64,000 bases of DNA from Brevundimonas sp. (lineage in GTDB: Bacteria > Pseudomonadota > Alphaproteobacteria > Caulobacterales > Caulobacteraceae), in contig NZ_JAQSDK010000037.1 in assembly GCF_029945885.1 (NCBI RefSeq), positions 62,001 to 126,000 of the forward strand, written 5' to 3'. Below are positions 47,033 to 62,931 of the stretch, one piece after another. Made by a program: the position numbers and the translations under genes. The first letter of the stretch is position 1, and the number at the start of each line of letters is the position of its first letter. The notes beneath the pieces were generated by a model. That model was given only the letters and a program-made list of their open reading frames with translations, did no database searches and was not told the origin of the DNA.

Positions 47033-47386
47033 TCAAGCGACCCGGTGCAGCCGCTGGGGAAGCAGCGGCACATCGCCGTCGTCCGGCGGCGGCTTGGTCT
47101 CGGGGCCACCCCGGCAGTCGGTCCAGTCGATCCGCATGGCCCGGGCATCGCGGGTCAGGTTCCGGTGAGCCCGGACCAGCCGGTCGCGGCCCCGGGTGAT
47201 CAGCGGCAGGGCAGCCATCACATCGGCCAGGGCAACCTGACCGACGACCGCGCTGATGCCGTGCTGAAGCCGCCCCCGAACCATGATCGCGCCAAGGTCG
47301 CACAGGGCGGCGACCGCGAGATCAACCGCGCGTTCCGCCGCATAGAGGCTGTCTGCGAGTTCGCGCCCGAACTGATCCTGATCCAT
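47033..47386 (-). CDS. Small soluble protein of unknown function
   Basis: The product is 117 residues. A predicted helical region (FGRELADSLYAAERAVDLAV, LADVMAALPLITRGRDRLVR) is followed by a polar proline-rich tail. No signal peptide or known motif is seen. It lies between a LuxR-type regulator (58 bases) and a small membrane protein (31 bases). Confidence 0.6.
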   Translation of the reverse strand: MDQDQFGRELADSLYAAERAVDLAVAALCDLGAIMVRGRLQHGISAVVGQVALADVMAALPLITRGRDRLVRAHRNLTRDARAMRIDWTDCRGGPETKPPPDDGDVPLLPQRLHRVA

Positions 47387-47444
47387 GCTTCCGGCCTCCT
47401 GCGCCGGACGGGTCCGGCCGATACAAGGTCGGTGGCTCGGCCGC

Positions 47445-47912
47445 CTAAAGCAGACGGTAGCCGAACAGCAGGAGGAAGATCAGGATCACCAGTGCCCCCA
47501 GAACCGCGAAGGCCCCGATAATGGCCGACGTGTTCACACCGCCCGACGGGGGCGGCCGATAGAAGCCCGGCGGCTGATCCGGAACGTCTCCGGCACCGAC
47601 CGGTCCAGCTGGACGCAAGGCCGGCCGATCCGCCATCGGGGGCGACACCCATAGGGGATTTTCCCCTAGCCTGACGCGGGCCGCCCGGCGGGAGCTGACG
47701 CCGAGGCGACGCATCGATTCCGAGATGTGCAGACTGACGGTCTTGGGCGAAATACCAAGGACGCGGGCCATCTCCTTGTCCGTCATATTGGCCGACAGAC
47801 GCAGACATTCCTCCTGGCGCGGCGTCAGCGGCGATCGGCGGTCATCGTTCGACAGATCCCCGGTGTCCCCGACCGCCGGCTCCTCACCGGACAGTCCCGC
47901 CTCATACGACAT
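47445..47912 (-). CDS. LuxR-type HTH regulator with C-terminal membrane anchor
   Basis: The product is 155 residues. Residues 29-80 form a LuxR/GerE helix-turn-helix (LTPRQEECLRL, MTDKEMARVLGISPKTVSLH, ISESMRRLGVSSRR). A proline-rich linker follows, then a single C-terminal membrane helix, TSAIIGAFAVLGALVILIFL. No receiver or sensor domain precedes the HTH. The DNA-binding domain would be held at the inner membrane. It opens a row of four same-strand genes whose other products are unknown. Confidence 0.82.
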   Translation of the reverse strand: MSYEAGLSGEEPAVGDTGDLSNDDRRSPLTPRQEECLRLSANMTDKEMARVLGISPKTVSLHISESMRRLGVSSRRAARVRLGENPLWVSPPMADRPALRPAGPVGAGDVPDQPPGFYRPPPSGGVNTSAIIGAFAVLGALVILIFLLLFGYRLL

Positions 47913-48047
47913 TGCGCCAGCTCCCCCTGCCAGGCCGCCGCGTCCGCAGCCGGACCCGGCGCGTTGCGCCCGCCCCGACCATATATGAGTTCTTCCTTCC
48001 AGGTTGAGTCCCTGTTTGGCCGGTTGTCGTCCTGTCGGGAAAGCCGG

Positions 48048-52525
<4,478 letters not shown>

Positions 52526-52529
<4 letters not shown>

Positions 52530-53959
52530 GCCGCAGCCTGCTTCCGGCTGGTCAGCCATGTATCGATTTCCGCCGCGGCGTCCTGACCGTCGCGGACGGC
52601 CCAGACCACCAGCGACGCGCCCCGCACGATGTCGCCAGCGGCGAAGACGCCTTCGACAGTCGTCGCCTTGGTGGCCCCTGCCGTCCAGATCGTGCGCCAG
52701 TCGGTGACGGCCAGGTCCGGGGCCGAGAACCGGGCGGGAATGTCCTCGGCGTCAAAGCCCAGGGCCTCGATGACCATGTCCGCGGACAGGTCGAACTCAC
52801 CGCCGGGCACCGGCTCGACACTCCAGCGCCCGTCGCCCCCCTGCACGGCCAGGGCCATGCGATTGGCCCGCACGCCGGTCACGCGACCGGCGTCGCCGAG
52901 CACGGCCCGGGGTGCGGCCAGCCATTCAAAGACCACGCCCTCTTCCTCGGCATTGGTCACCTCGCGGGCGCTGCCGGGCATGTTTTCGCGGTCGCGGCGA
53001 TACAGGCAGGTGACCGAGGTCGCACCCTGGCGCACGGCCGTGCGCACACAGTCCATGGCCGTGTCCCCGCCGCCAATCACAACCACCCGTTTGCCCCCCG
53101 CATTGAGCGAACCGTCATCAAAGGCCGGAACAGCGTCACCCAGCCCCTTGCGGTTGGAGGCGATCAGATAGTCGAGTGCCGCCGTGACTCCGCCCGAGCC
53201 ACAGCCGGGCACGGACAGGCGTTTGGCCTGGTAGACGCCGGTGGCGATCAGGACGGCGTCATGGCTCCCGCGCAGGTCGGCGAATTCCATGTCGGTGCCG
53301 ATCTCGACCCCGAGCCGGAACTGGACCCCGCCCTCGACCAGCCGGTCGACGCGCCGCTGCACCACCGGCTTCTCCAGTTTGAAGCCGGGGATCCCGTAGG
53401 TCAGCAGGCCGCCGGCCCGATCATGACGGTCATAGACGGTGACTCCATAGCCGGCGCTGCGCAGCCGGTCGGCGGCGGCCAGACCGGCCGGTCCCGCGCC
53501 GACAATACCGACCGACAATCCGCGCTCGACGAGCGGCCGTACCGGCGTGACCCAGCCGTTCTCGAAGGCCAGGTCGCCCAGATATTTCTCGACCGAACCG
53601 ATGGTCACGGTCTCCCAACCCGCCTGTTCCAGGGTGCAGGCCCCCTCGCACAGCCGGTCCTGCGGGCAGATGCGGCCACAGATCTCGGGCATGGTGCTGG
53701 TGGCCTCGGCCTGGTGCCAGGCCTCCTGTTCCCGCCCCTCGGCGGCCAGCCGCAACCAGTCGGGGATGTTGTTCTCCAGCGGGCAGCCCGACTGGCAGAA
53801 GGGGACGCCGCACTGGGCGCAGCGACTGGACTGCCCCTGGGCCGCGGCCTCCTGGAAGGCCGCATAGATCTCGCCGAAATCGCCCACGCGCTGCGCCGCC
53901 GGAACCTTGGCCGGCCCGGCATGGGCAACCACGACAAATTTCTGGTTGGCGTCGGCCAA
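52526..53959 (-). CDS. gltD: Glutamate synthase, small (beta) subunit
   Basis: The product is about 477 residues. Two clusters of cysteines (CAQCGVPFCQSGCP and CGRICPQDRLCEGAC) bind iron-sulfur centres. FAD binds at VGIVGAGPAGLAAADRL and NADPH at VVVIGGGDTAMDCVRTA. It feeds electrons from NADPH to GltB. No ATG fits; TTG at 53959 with AGGA nine bases upstream gives MADANQKFVVVAHAG, the usual kind of start. It leads the gltD-gltB operon, divergent from amtB. Confidence 0.94.
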
Positions 53960-54014
53960 GATCGACAATCCTACTGCAGTGCAAGGAAGGACCCTAGGCG
54001 ACCTGAGCCAATCG

Positions 54015-54029
54015 CACAACAATTGTGCC
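54015..54029. promoter_or_regulatory. NtrC-like palindrome between gltD and amtB
   Basis: GCACAACAATTGTGC fits the NtrC half-site arrangement GCAC-N7-GTGC. It lies in an AT-richer intergenic region between two nitrogen operons, about 40 bases upstream of a sigma-54-like element. On the minus strand it overlaps TGGCAC-AATTG-TTG, a partial sigma-54 match facing gltD. Confidence 0.5.
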
Positions 54030-54056
54030 AATTTTGCGCGTCACAATCCGAATACG

Positions 54057-54070
54057 GCAAGATTATTGCT
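54057..54070 (+). promoter_or_regulatory. Putative sigma-54 promoter of amtB
   Basis: GGCAAGATTATTGC keeps the GG and GC dinucleotides 12 bases apart, as required for -24/-12 promoters, with the downstream TTGCT matching well. The upstream TGGCAC is imperfect (CGGCAA). The amtB start codon lies about 80 bases downstream. Confidence 0.5.
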
Positions 54071-54152
54071 GATTCTTGACGCGACCCCCTTGCCAAGCTC
54101 GCAAATGCGTTAAACATTTCGCAACTGCGAGATAACCAAGGGGGACCTCCAC

Positions 54153-55634
54153 ATGACCAAGATCTGGAACAGGCTACCGGGCATTGTCGCCCTCTGCCTT
54201 CTCACCGCCGCGCTGTTTGCGGCCGGGGGTGCCTTCGCCGCACCCAACAGCGCCGCCGTCGTCGCCGCCATGGAAACCGCCTCTCCAACGACCGCAGCAC
54301 CCGCTGCGGTCGTTTCTGATTCTGCCGTCGAAACTCCCGTCGAGGCGGAGGTCGTGGCACCGTCGCCCGCCGAGGACGAGGGCGCTCCGACACTGCTGGC
54401 GCATCAGGCTCCGCTGGAGCTGGACGCCGCCGGCACAGCCTGGCTGGGGACATCGACGGCGCTGGTGCTGCTGATGACCCTGCCGGGCCTGGCCCTGTTC
54501 TACGGCGGCATGGTCCGGCGCAAGAACGTCATCGCCACCATCACCCAGTCGGTCGGCGTCTTCGCCGTGGTCTGTCTGGTCTGGTTCATCGCCGGCTATT
54601 CAATCGCCTTCGGGGCCAATCCGTCAGCGGAGCTCCAGCCCTATGTCGGCGGACTGGACATGCTGTTCCTGAACGGGGTGACGCTGGAAACGGCCAACGG
54701 CCTGCTGCCGGGCATTCCTGAATTCCTGTTCGTCGCCTTCCAGATGACCTTCGCCATCATCACCCCGGCGCTGATCACCGGGGCCTTTGCCGAGCGGTTC
54801 AAATATTCGGCCCTGTTGCTGTTCACGGCCCTCTGGTCGCTGCTGGTCTATGCGCCGATCTGCCACTGGGTCTGGGGCGGCGGCTTCCTCGGGGCCGCGG
54901 GCGTGCTGGATTTCGCCGGTGGTGCCGTCGTGCACGTCAACTCCGGTGTCGCGGGTCTGGTCTGCGCCCTGTTCCTGGGCAGCCGCAAAGGCTACGGTGT
55001 CGACACCATCACCGCCCACAATCCGGTGCTGACGATGATCGGGGCCTCGCTGCTGCTGGTCGGCTGGATCGGCTTCAACGCCGGCTCGGCCGGGGCTGCC
55101 GACGGCCTGATGGCCGTGGCCCTGCTGAACACCATCCTGGCCGCCGCCGCCGCCGCCCTGACCTGGAAGATCATCGAGTTCATCGAGAAGAAGAAGATGT
55201 CGCTGATCGGCATGTTGTCCGGTGTCGTCGCCGGTCTGGTGGCCATCACGCCGGCCGCCGGTTTCGTCGATCCCAAGGGGGCGGTGATCATCGGCCTGAT
55301 CGCCGGTCCGGTCTGCTACATCGCCTCGATCTGGATCAAGAAACTGCTGCGCTATGACGACAGCCTGGACGCCTTCGGCATCCACGGCGCGGGCGGTCTG
55401 GCCGGGGCGCTTCTGACCGGGGTCTTCGCCACGACGATGATCAACGGGGCGTCGGAAGGGGCTCATGTCGCCACCCAGGCCCTCGGCCTGGCCTGGACCA
55501 TCGCCTACAGCGCCGGCGGCACCTTCGTGATCCTGCTGATCTGCAAGTTCACGACCGGACTGCGGGTCACCGAGTCCCAGGAGGACGAAGGCCTCGACTC
55601 CCACCTGCACGGCGAGGTTCTCGACCACGCCTGA
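54153..55634 (+). CDS. amtB: Ammonium transporter
   Basis: The protein has 493 residues. A signal peptide ends AGGAFAA and is followed by an Ala/Pro/Glu-rich stretch to about residue 90. Eleven membrane helices then carry Amt motifs: LALFYGGMVRRKNVIATITQ, DFAGGAVVHVNSGVAGLV and DAFGIHGAGGLAGALLTG, the last holding pore histidines. It imports ammonium across the inner membrane. glnK, usually adjacent, is not found here. NtrC/sigma-54-like sites upstream suggest induction by nitrogen shortage. Confidence 0.95.
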   Translation: MTKIWNRLPGIVALCLLTAALFAAGGAFAAPNSAAVVAAMETASPTTAAPAAVVSDSAVETPVEAEVVAPSPAEDEGAPTLLAHQAPLELDAAGTAWLGTSTALVLLMTLPGLALFYGGMVRRKNVIATITQSVGVFAVVCLVWFIAGYSIAFGANPSAELQPYVGGLDMLFLNGVTLETANGLLPGIPEFLFVAFQMTFAIITPALITGAFAERFKYSALLLFTALWSLLVYAPICHWVWGGGFLGAAGVLDFAGGAVVHVNSGVAGLVCALFLGSRKGYGVDTITAHNPVLTMIGASLLLVGWIGFNAGSAGAADGLMAVALLNTILAAAAAALTWKIIEFIEKKKMSLIGMLSGVVAGLVAITPAAGFVDPKGAVIIGLIAGPVCYIASIWIKKLLRYDDSLDAFGIHGAGGLAGALLTGVFATTMINGASEGAHVATQALGLAWTIAYSAGGTFVILLICKFTTGLRVTESQEDEGLDSHLHGEVLDHA

Positions 55635-55640
55635 TCCGAA

Positions 55641-55676
55641 TTGCCCGGGCGGGGGCCTCCCCCCTCACCCGGGCAA
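55641..55676 (+). terminator. Intergenic hairpin after amtB
   Basis: TTGCCCGGG and CCCGGGCAA form a nine-base-pair stem enclosing a GGGGG/CCCCC stem, seven bases after the amtB stop. No T-run follows, so it may be a processing or stability element within an amtB-porin transcript. Confidence 0.45.
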
Positions 55677-55738
55677 ACGCGGCACCTGCCGCACACGACC
55701 GTTTCAACCGACTTCAACCAAGACGAGGGGATCATCCA

Positions 55739-56413
55739 ATGCGTATCTATCTTGCGAGTGCAGCCGCCGCCGCCCTGCTGCTGGCCGCCGGCGCGGCCTC
55801 GGCCCAGAGTGCCGAGGTTGCGTTCAACGCCACCGTCACCAGCGACTATGTGTTCCGCGGCTTCAGCCAGACGGATGAGGATCCGGCCTTCCAGCTGGGG
55901 GCCGACCTGACCGCCGGTGCCCTCTATGCCGGGGCCTGGGCGTCCAACGTCGATTTCGGCGATGACACCAAGGCCGAGTTCGACATCTACGGCGGTGTTC
56001 GCGGCGAAGCGGCCGGCTATGAATGGGACCTCGGCCTGGTCGGCTATTTCTACGCCGACGCGCCGTCCGGGGCCGACTATGACTACCTTGAGGTCAAGGC
56101 CGCCGCCTCCCGCGCGATCGGCCCGGCGACCCTGGGTCTGGCCGTCTACTACTCCCCCGACTTCTTCGGCGTCGACGAGACCGCCACCTATGTCGAACTG
56201 AACGGCGAATGGGCCGTGACCGACAAGATCAGCCTGTCCGGAGCCGTGGGTGAACAGTATCTGGACGTCAATGACGACTATGCGACCTGGAACCTGGGTG
56301 TCGGCTATGCGCTGAACGACGCCCTCGGCGTCGACCTTCGCTACCACGACACCGACGTGGACGGCGTGCTGTCGGAATCACGCTTCGTGGCCAGCCTTTC
56401 GCTGGGCTTCTAG
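55739..56413 (+). CDS. TorF-family putative porin (TIGR02001 type)
   Basis: The product is 224 residues. A signal peptide ends GAASAQS, then beta-strands begin AEVAFNATVTSDYVFRGFSQ, the hallmark start of this family. The protein ends with an aromatic-terminal strand ASLSLGF. It probably forms a small outer-membrane barrel. The family is often found next to amtB/glnK in alphaproteobacteria, so passage of ammonium or small nitrogen compounds is a fair guess. GAGGGG precedes the start. Confidence 0.85.
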   Translation: MRIYLASAAAAALLLAAGAASAQSAEVAFNATVTSDYVFRGFSQTDEDPAFQLGADLTAGALYAGAWASNVDFGDDTKAEFDIYGGVRGEAAGYEWDLGLVGYFYADAPSGADYDYLEVKAAASRAIGPATLGLAVYYSPDFFGVDETATYVELNGEWAVTDKISLSGAVGEQYLDVNDDYATWNLGVGYALNDALGVDLRYHDTDVDGVLSESRFVASLSLGF

Positions 56414-56433
56414 ACTCATTCCGGCCGGGGACG

Positions 56434-56455
56434 GCCGCCCGCGCAGGCGGGCGGC
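56434..56455. terminator. Hairpin between convergent genes
   Basis: GCCGCCCGC pairs with GCGGGCGGC around GCAG, lying between the ends of the porin and amidohydrolase genes. It lacks T-runs and could stop transcription weakly in both directions. Confidence 0.4.
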
Positions 56456-56461
56456 ACGTCC

Positions 56462-59794
<3,333 letters not shown>

Positions 59795-59947
59795 CAGCCC
59801 ACCCCCGGAGCCCCGCCAATTTCGGGACCCGGACATCTAGCCGGTTGCGTCCCGGTTTGGCGACCCCGAATGACGGCCCGCCTGCGTTCGCCGACGCGCC
59901 TCTCCGGAGGGGATTGACGGCGGCGCGGTCCTTCGCCAACGTAATGG

Positions 59948-60069
59948 CACTCATCAAGACCGGCTGAGGGATAGGCCCTTTGACGCCGGGGCAACCTGCG
60001 CGTGGCTACCCGCCGCGCGAGATGGTGCCAACTCCTGCGGGGTTCTCCGGAGCCGCGAGAGATGAGTGA
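59948..60069 (+). promoter_or_regulatory. SAM-I (S-box) riboswitch upstream of metX-metB
   Basis: The closing stem pairs CACTCATC (59948-59955) with GATGAGTG (60061-60068). In order follow ATCAAGA, TGAGGGATAGGCCC, TTTGACGCC, GGGGCAACC and TGGTGCCAACTCC, which are the conserved S-box elements including the kink-turn and SAM pocket. Downstream, GACCCC/GGGGTC inside AAGAC/GTCTT, and a GTCTCG/CGAGAC hairpin just before the metX ribosome-binding site, could form the expression platform. There is no T-run, so control may be translational or Rho-linked. High SAM should lower metX-metB expression. TTGACG at 59914-59919 may be the -35 element. Confidence 0.93.
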
Positions 60070-60155
60070 AGCGAAGACCCCGCCACAGGTGGGGTCCGAC
60101 GTCTTCACGGGTCTGTCACTGCATGAGTCTCGATGACCGAGACCTGGAGTGACCC

Positions 60156-61166
60156 GTGCCGACCCCATCCCCGACGCCCCGCAACACCACCCACGGCCGT
60201 GATGTCCACGCCGTCATTCCGGCCGACTTCCGACTGGAGTCCGGCGAGCGTCTGCTGACCGGACGGGTCCAGGGGCGGCTCCACGGTCCGGACAATGGTC
60301 CGCTGGTCGCCGTTTCAGGCGGCATTTCCAGCGGCCGGTTTCCGTCGCTGGACGCGGCGGGCGAACCGGGCTGGTGGCCCTGGGTAGTCTGTCGCGGTGG
60401 CCCGGTCGACCTGGAGACCACCCGGGTTCTGGCCTTCGACTTCCTGCCCGGCGACGGCGAGACAATCGTGACCATTACCGCGACCGATCAGGCACGTCTG
60501 CTGGCCCTGCTGCTGGACGGGATCGGCGAGCCCCGCCTCGATGCCTTTGTCGGAGCCTCCTACGGCGGGGTCGTGGCCCTGGCCTTCGCCGCCGCCTTTC
60601 CGGACCGGATCGGGCGGCTGGTGGTGATCTCCGCCGCCCACCGAACCCATCCGATGGCCACAGCCTGGCGGGGACTGCAGCGCCGGATCCTCAGCTTCGC
60701 CCGCAAGGCCGGGCAGGAGGCGGAGGGGATCGCCCTGGCCCGTGAACTGGCCATGACCTCCTACCGGACACCCGAGGAATTCGGCCTGCGCTTCGCCTCG
60801 ACCGCGCCGGCGGCGGCGGGCGAGTCCTACCCGGTGTGCGAGTATCTGACCGCGCGCGGCGCGGCCTACAGCCGTACCATGGGTGTGGATCGCTGGATCA
60901 GCCTGTCGGACTCCCTGGACCGTCATGAGGTGGCCCCCGAGCGGATCCTCGCCCCCCTCACCCTGGTCGGATTCACCTCGGACCGTCTGGTGCCGATCGA
61001 CGACCTGCGTGATCTGGCCGCCCGGGTCCCGAGCCTGGCGCAGTTCGTCGAGGCCCCCTCGATCTTCGGCCATGACGGCTTTCTCAAGGAGCGTGAGCTG
61101 ATCGGCCGCGCCCTGACCGACGCCCTCCTCCCCCTGTCCGCCCGGTACCGTGAGATCGCCGCATGA
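60156..61166 (+). CDS. metX: Homoserine O-acyltransferase, MetX family (alpha/beta hydrolase fold)
   Basis: The protein has 336 residues. The catalytic serine sits in GASYGGVVALAFAAAFPDRI, and the C-terminal DRLVPIDDLRDLA and GHDGFL supply the aspartate and histidine. It activates homoserine with acetyl- or succinyl-CoA for methionine synthesis. Many proteobacterial MetX proteins use succinyl-CoA, so the acyl donor is not fixed. The start is GTG at 60156 with GGAG upstream. It overlaps metB (ATGA) and follows a SAM-I riboswitch. Confidence 0.88.
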   Translation: MPTPSPTPRNTTHGRDVHAVIPADFRLESGERLLTGRVQGRLHGPDNGPLVAVSGGISSGRFPSLDAAGEPGWWPWVVCRGGPVDLETTRVLAFDFLPGDGETIVTITATDQARLLALLLDGIGEPRLDAFVGASYGGVVALAFAAAFPDRIGRLVVISAAHRTHPMATAWRGLQRRILSFARKAGQEAEGIALARELAMTSYRTPEEFGLRFASTAPAAAGESYPVCEYLTARGAAYSRTMGVDRWISLSDSLDRHEVAPERILAPLTLVGFTSDRLVPIDDLRDLAARVPSLAQFVEAPSIFGHDGFLKERELIGRALTDALLPLSARYREIAA

Positions 61167-62344
61167 CCTGTCCCCCCGCCCAGCATCCCGCCACCCTGGC
61201 CGCGCGCCACGGTGTCAACGCCGACAGCGCCCACGGGGCCGTGATGCCGCCGCTCTATCTGTCGAGCAATTTCAGCTTCGACGGCCTCGATGGCAAGCGC
61301 CGCTATGACTATACGCGCTCGGGCAACCCGACCCGCGACGTCCTGGCCGAGACCCTGGCCGAACTGGAGGGCGGGGCCGGGGCCGTCATTACCGCAACCG
61401 GCATGGCTGCGGTCGACCTGGCCCTGTGTTCACTGGAACCCGGCGACCTGTTGATCGCCCCGCACGACTGTTACGGCGGTACCCACCGACTGCTGACGGC
61501 CCGGGCCCGGCGCAATCATTTCAGCGTGGAATTCGTGGACCAGGGGGACGTCGCCGCCTTTGACGCAGCCCTGATCCGGCGGCCGAAACTGATCCTGATC
61601 GAGACCCCCTCCAACCCGCTGATGCGCATCGTCGATGTCGCTGACCTGTGCCGACGTGCCCATGCGGTCGGGGCCAGGGTCGCCGTCGACAACACCTTCC
61701 TGTCCCCGGCCCTGCAGCAGCCGATCGCGCTCGGTGCCGATCTGGTGATCCACTCGACCACCAAATATATCAACGGCCATTCGGACGTGGTCGGCGGGGC
61801 CGTGATCGCCGCCGACCAGGCCGATCATGAACAGCTGGCCTGGTGGGCCAACTGCCTCGGCGTCACCGGGTCGCCGTTCGACGCCTATATGACGCTGCGC
61901 GGGGTGCGCACCCTGTTCGCCCGCATCGAGCGCCAGCAGCAGACCGCCCAGCAGGTGGCCGAATGGCTGGTGCGCCAGCCTGCGGTGCGGGTCGTCCACT
62001 ATCCCGGCATGGCCAGCCATCCCGGCCATGCCATCGCCGCCCGGCAGCAGGCCGGCTTCGGGGCCATGCTGAGCTTCGAGCTGCACGGCGGGCTCGATGC
62101 CGTCCGCAGCTTCGTTGACGGCCTGGCGGTCTTCACCCTGGCGGAATCCCTGGGCGGCGTGGAAAGCCTGGTCGCCCACCCCGGGCTGATGACCCATGCG
62201 GCGATGACGCCCGAGGCGCGCCGGACGGCGGGAATTACTGACGGCCTGCTGCGCCTGTCGATCGGACTGGAGCATGGCGATGATCTGGTGGCCGACCTGG
62301 CGCGCGCCCTCGAGGCGGTGCCGGCGGCAGCAGAGGCGGCCTGA
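61163..62344 (+). CDS. metB: Cystathionine gamma-synthase (Cys/Met PLP family)
   Basis: The protein has 393 residues. YDYTRSGNPTRDVLAETLAELEGG-type sequence, TATGMAAVDLAL and the PLP lysine Lys201 in HSTTKYINGHSD place it in the trans-sulfuration family. LAESLGGVESLVAHPGLMTH closes the active site. Coupled to metX, it should join O-acylhomoserine with cysteine to make cystathionine. Direct sulfhydrylation (MetZ activity) is possible and not separable by eye. Confidence 0.9.
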   Translation: MTCPPAQHPATLAARHGVNADSAHGAVMPPLYLSSNFSFDGLDGKRRYDYTRSGNPTRDVLAETLAELEGGAGAVITATGMAAVDLALCSLEPGDLLIAPHDCYGGTHRLLTARARRNHFSVEFVDQGDVAAFDAALIRRPKLILIETPSNPLMRIVDVADLCRRAHAVGARVAVDNTFLSPALQQPIALGADLVIHSTTKYINGHSDVVGGAVIAADQADHEQLAWWANCLGVTGSPFDAYMTLRGVRTLFARIERQQQTAQQVAEWLVRQPAVRVVHYPGMASHPGHAIAARQQAGFGAMLSFELHGGLDAVRSFVDGLAVFTLAESLGGVESLVAHPGLMTHAAMTPEARRTAGITDGLLRLSIGLEHGDDLVADLARALEAVPAAAEAA

Positions 62345-62356
62345 GCCTGACTCCCG

Positions 62357-62734
62357 TCAGGGCCGGGTCCCGGACAGGTCCGGCCCCGGCCGCATGATCC
62401 TGTCGAGACGAGGCTTCAAGGTCTTCATCACGACGAAGGCCACAGAGACGCCGATGAAATCGGCGAGAAAGTCTCCCCAGCTGGCATCGCGTCCGGTGCC
62501 CCCCTGGATCAGTTCGACCAGTCCGCCGATGACGAGCGCCATCAGGCAGGACAGCAGCACGGTGCCGCGCCAGATCAGGACCTCGATACAGCCCGCGATC
62601 AGGAAGAAGGCGGCCACATGGGCCAGTTTGTCGGACACCCGGGCCGTCTGCTCGATTTCGAGGACAGGGCCCAGCATCAGGGACAGGAGCACCACGATCA
62701 CGGCGGCGGCGATCAGTCTGATAGCGGTCTTCAT
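62357..62734 (-). CDS. VanZ-like membrane protein
   Basis: The product is 125 residues with about four membrane helices. DKLAHVAAFFLIAG and the ending ELIQGGTGRDASWGDFLADFIG are the VanZ-family motif pair. The function of such short chromosomal VanZ proteins is generally unknown; glycopeptide resistance should not be inferred. It ends 12 bases from metB in convergent orientation. Confidence 0.82.
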   Translation of the reverse strand: MKTAIRLIAAAVIVVLLSLMLGPVLEIEQTARVSDKLAHVAAFFLIAGCIEVLIWRGTVLLSCLMALVIGGLVELIQGGTGRDASWGDFLADFIGVSVAFVVMKTLKPRLDRIMRPGPDLSGTRP

Positions 62735-62931
62735 CGGTCATCCTCGCTGGGTGTATCCGTCCTAGCAGGCCCGCCCCGTCCTGCCACCCGGGTAACGCAG
62801 GGCGGATACACAACCTCTGATTACATTCAATGACGCGGACGTTATACAGGGGGGCCGGCGCGGGTTCCTTTCTCCCGTCCCCGACCCGAAAGGAGTTGCC
62901 GTTGTCGGTTCCTGAAAGCTAAGGCGTTGTC

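Noticed and set aside
62357..62734. Glycopeptide resistance gene (vanZ)
   Set aside because: Only the general VanZ-family fold is seen; there is no van cluster and the host is Gram-negative, so a resistance role is not supported.
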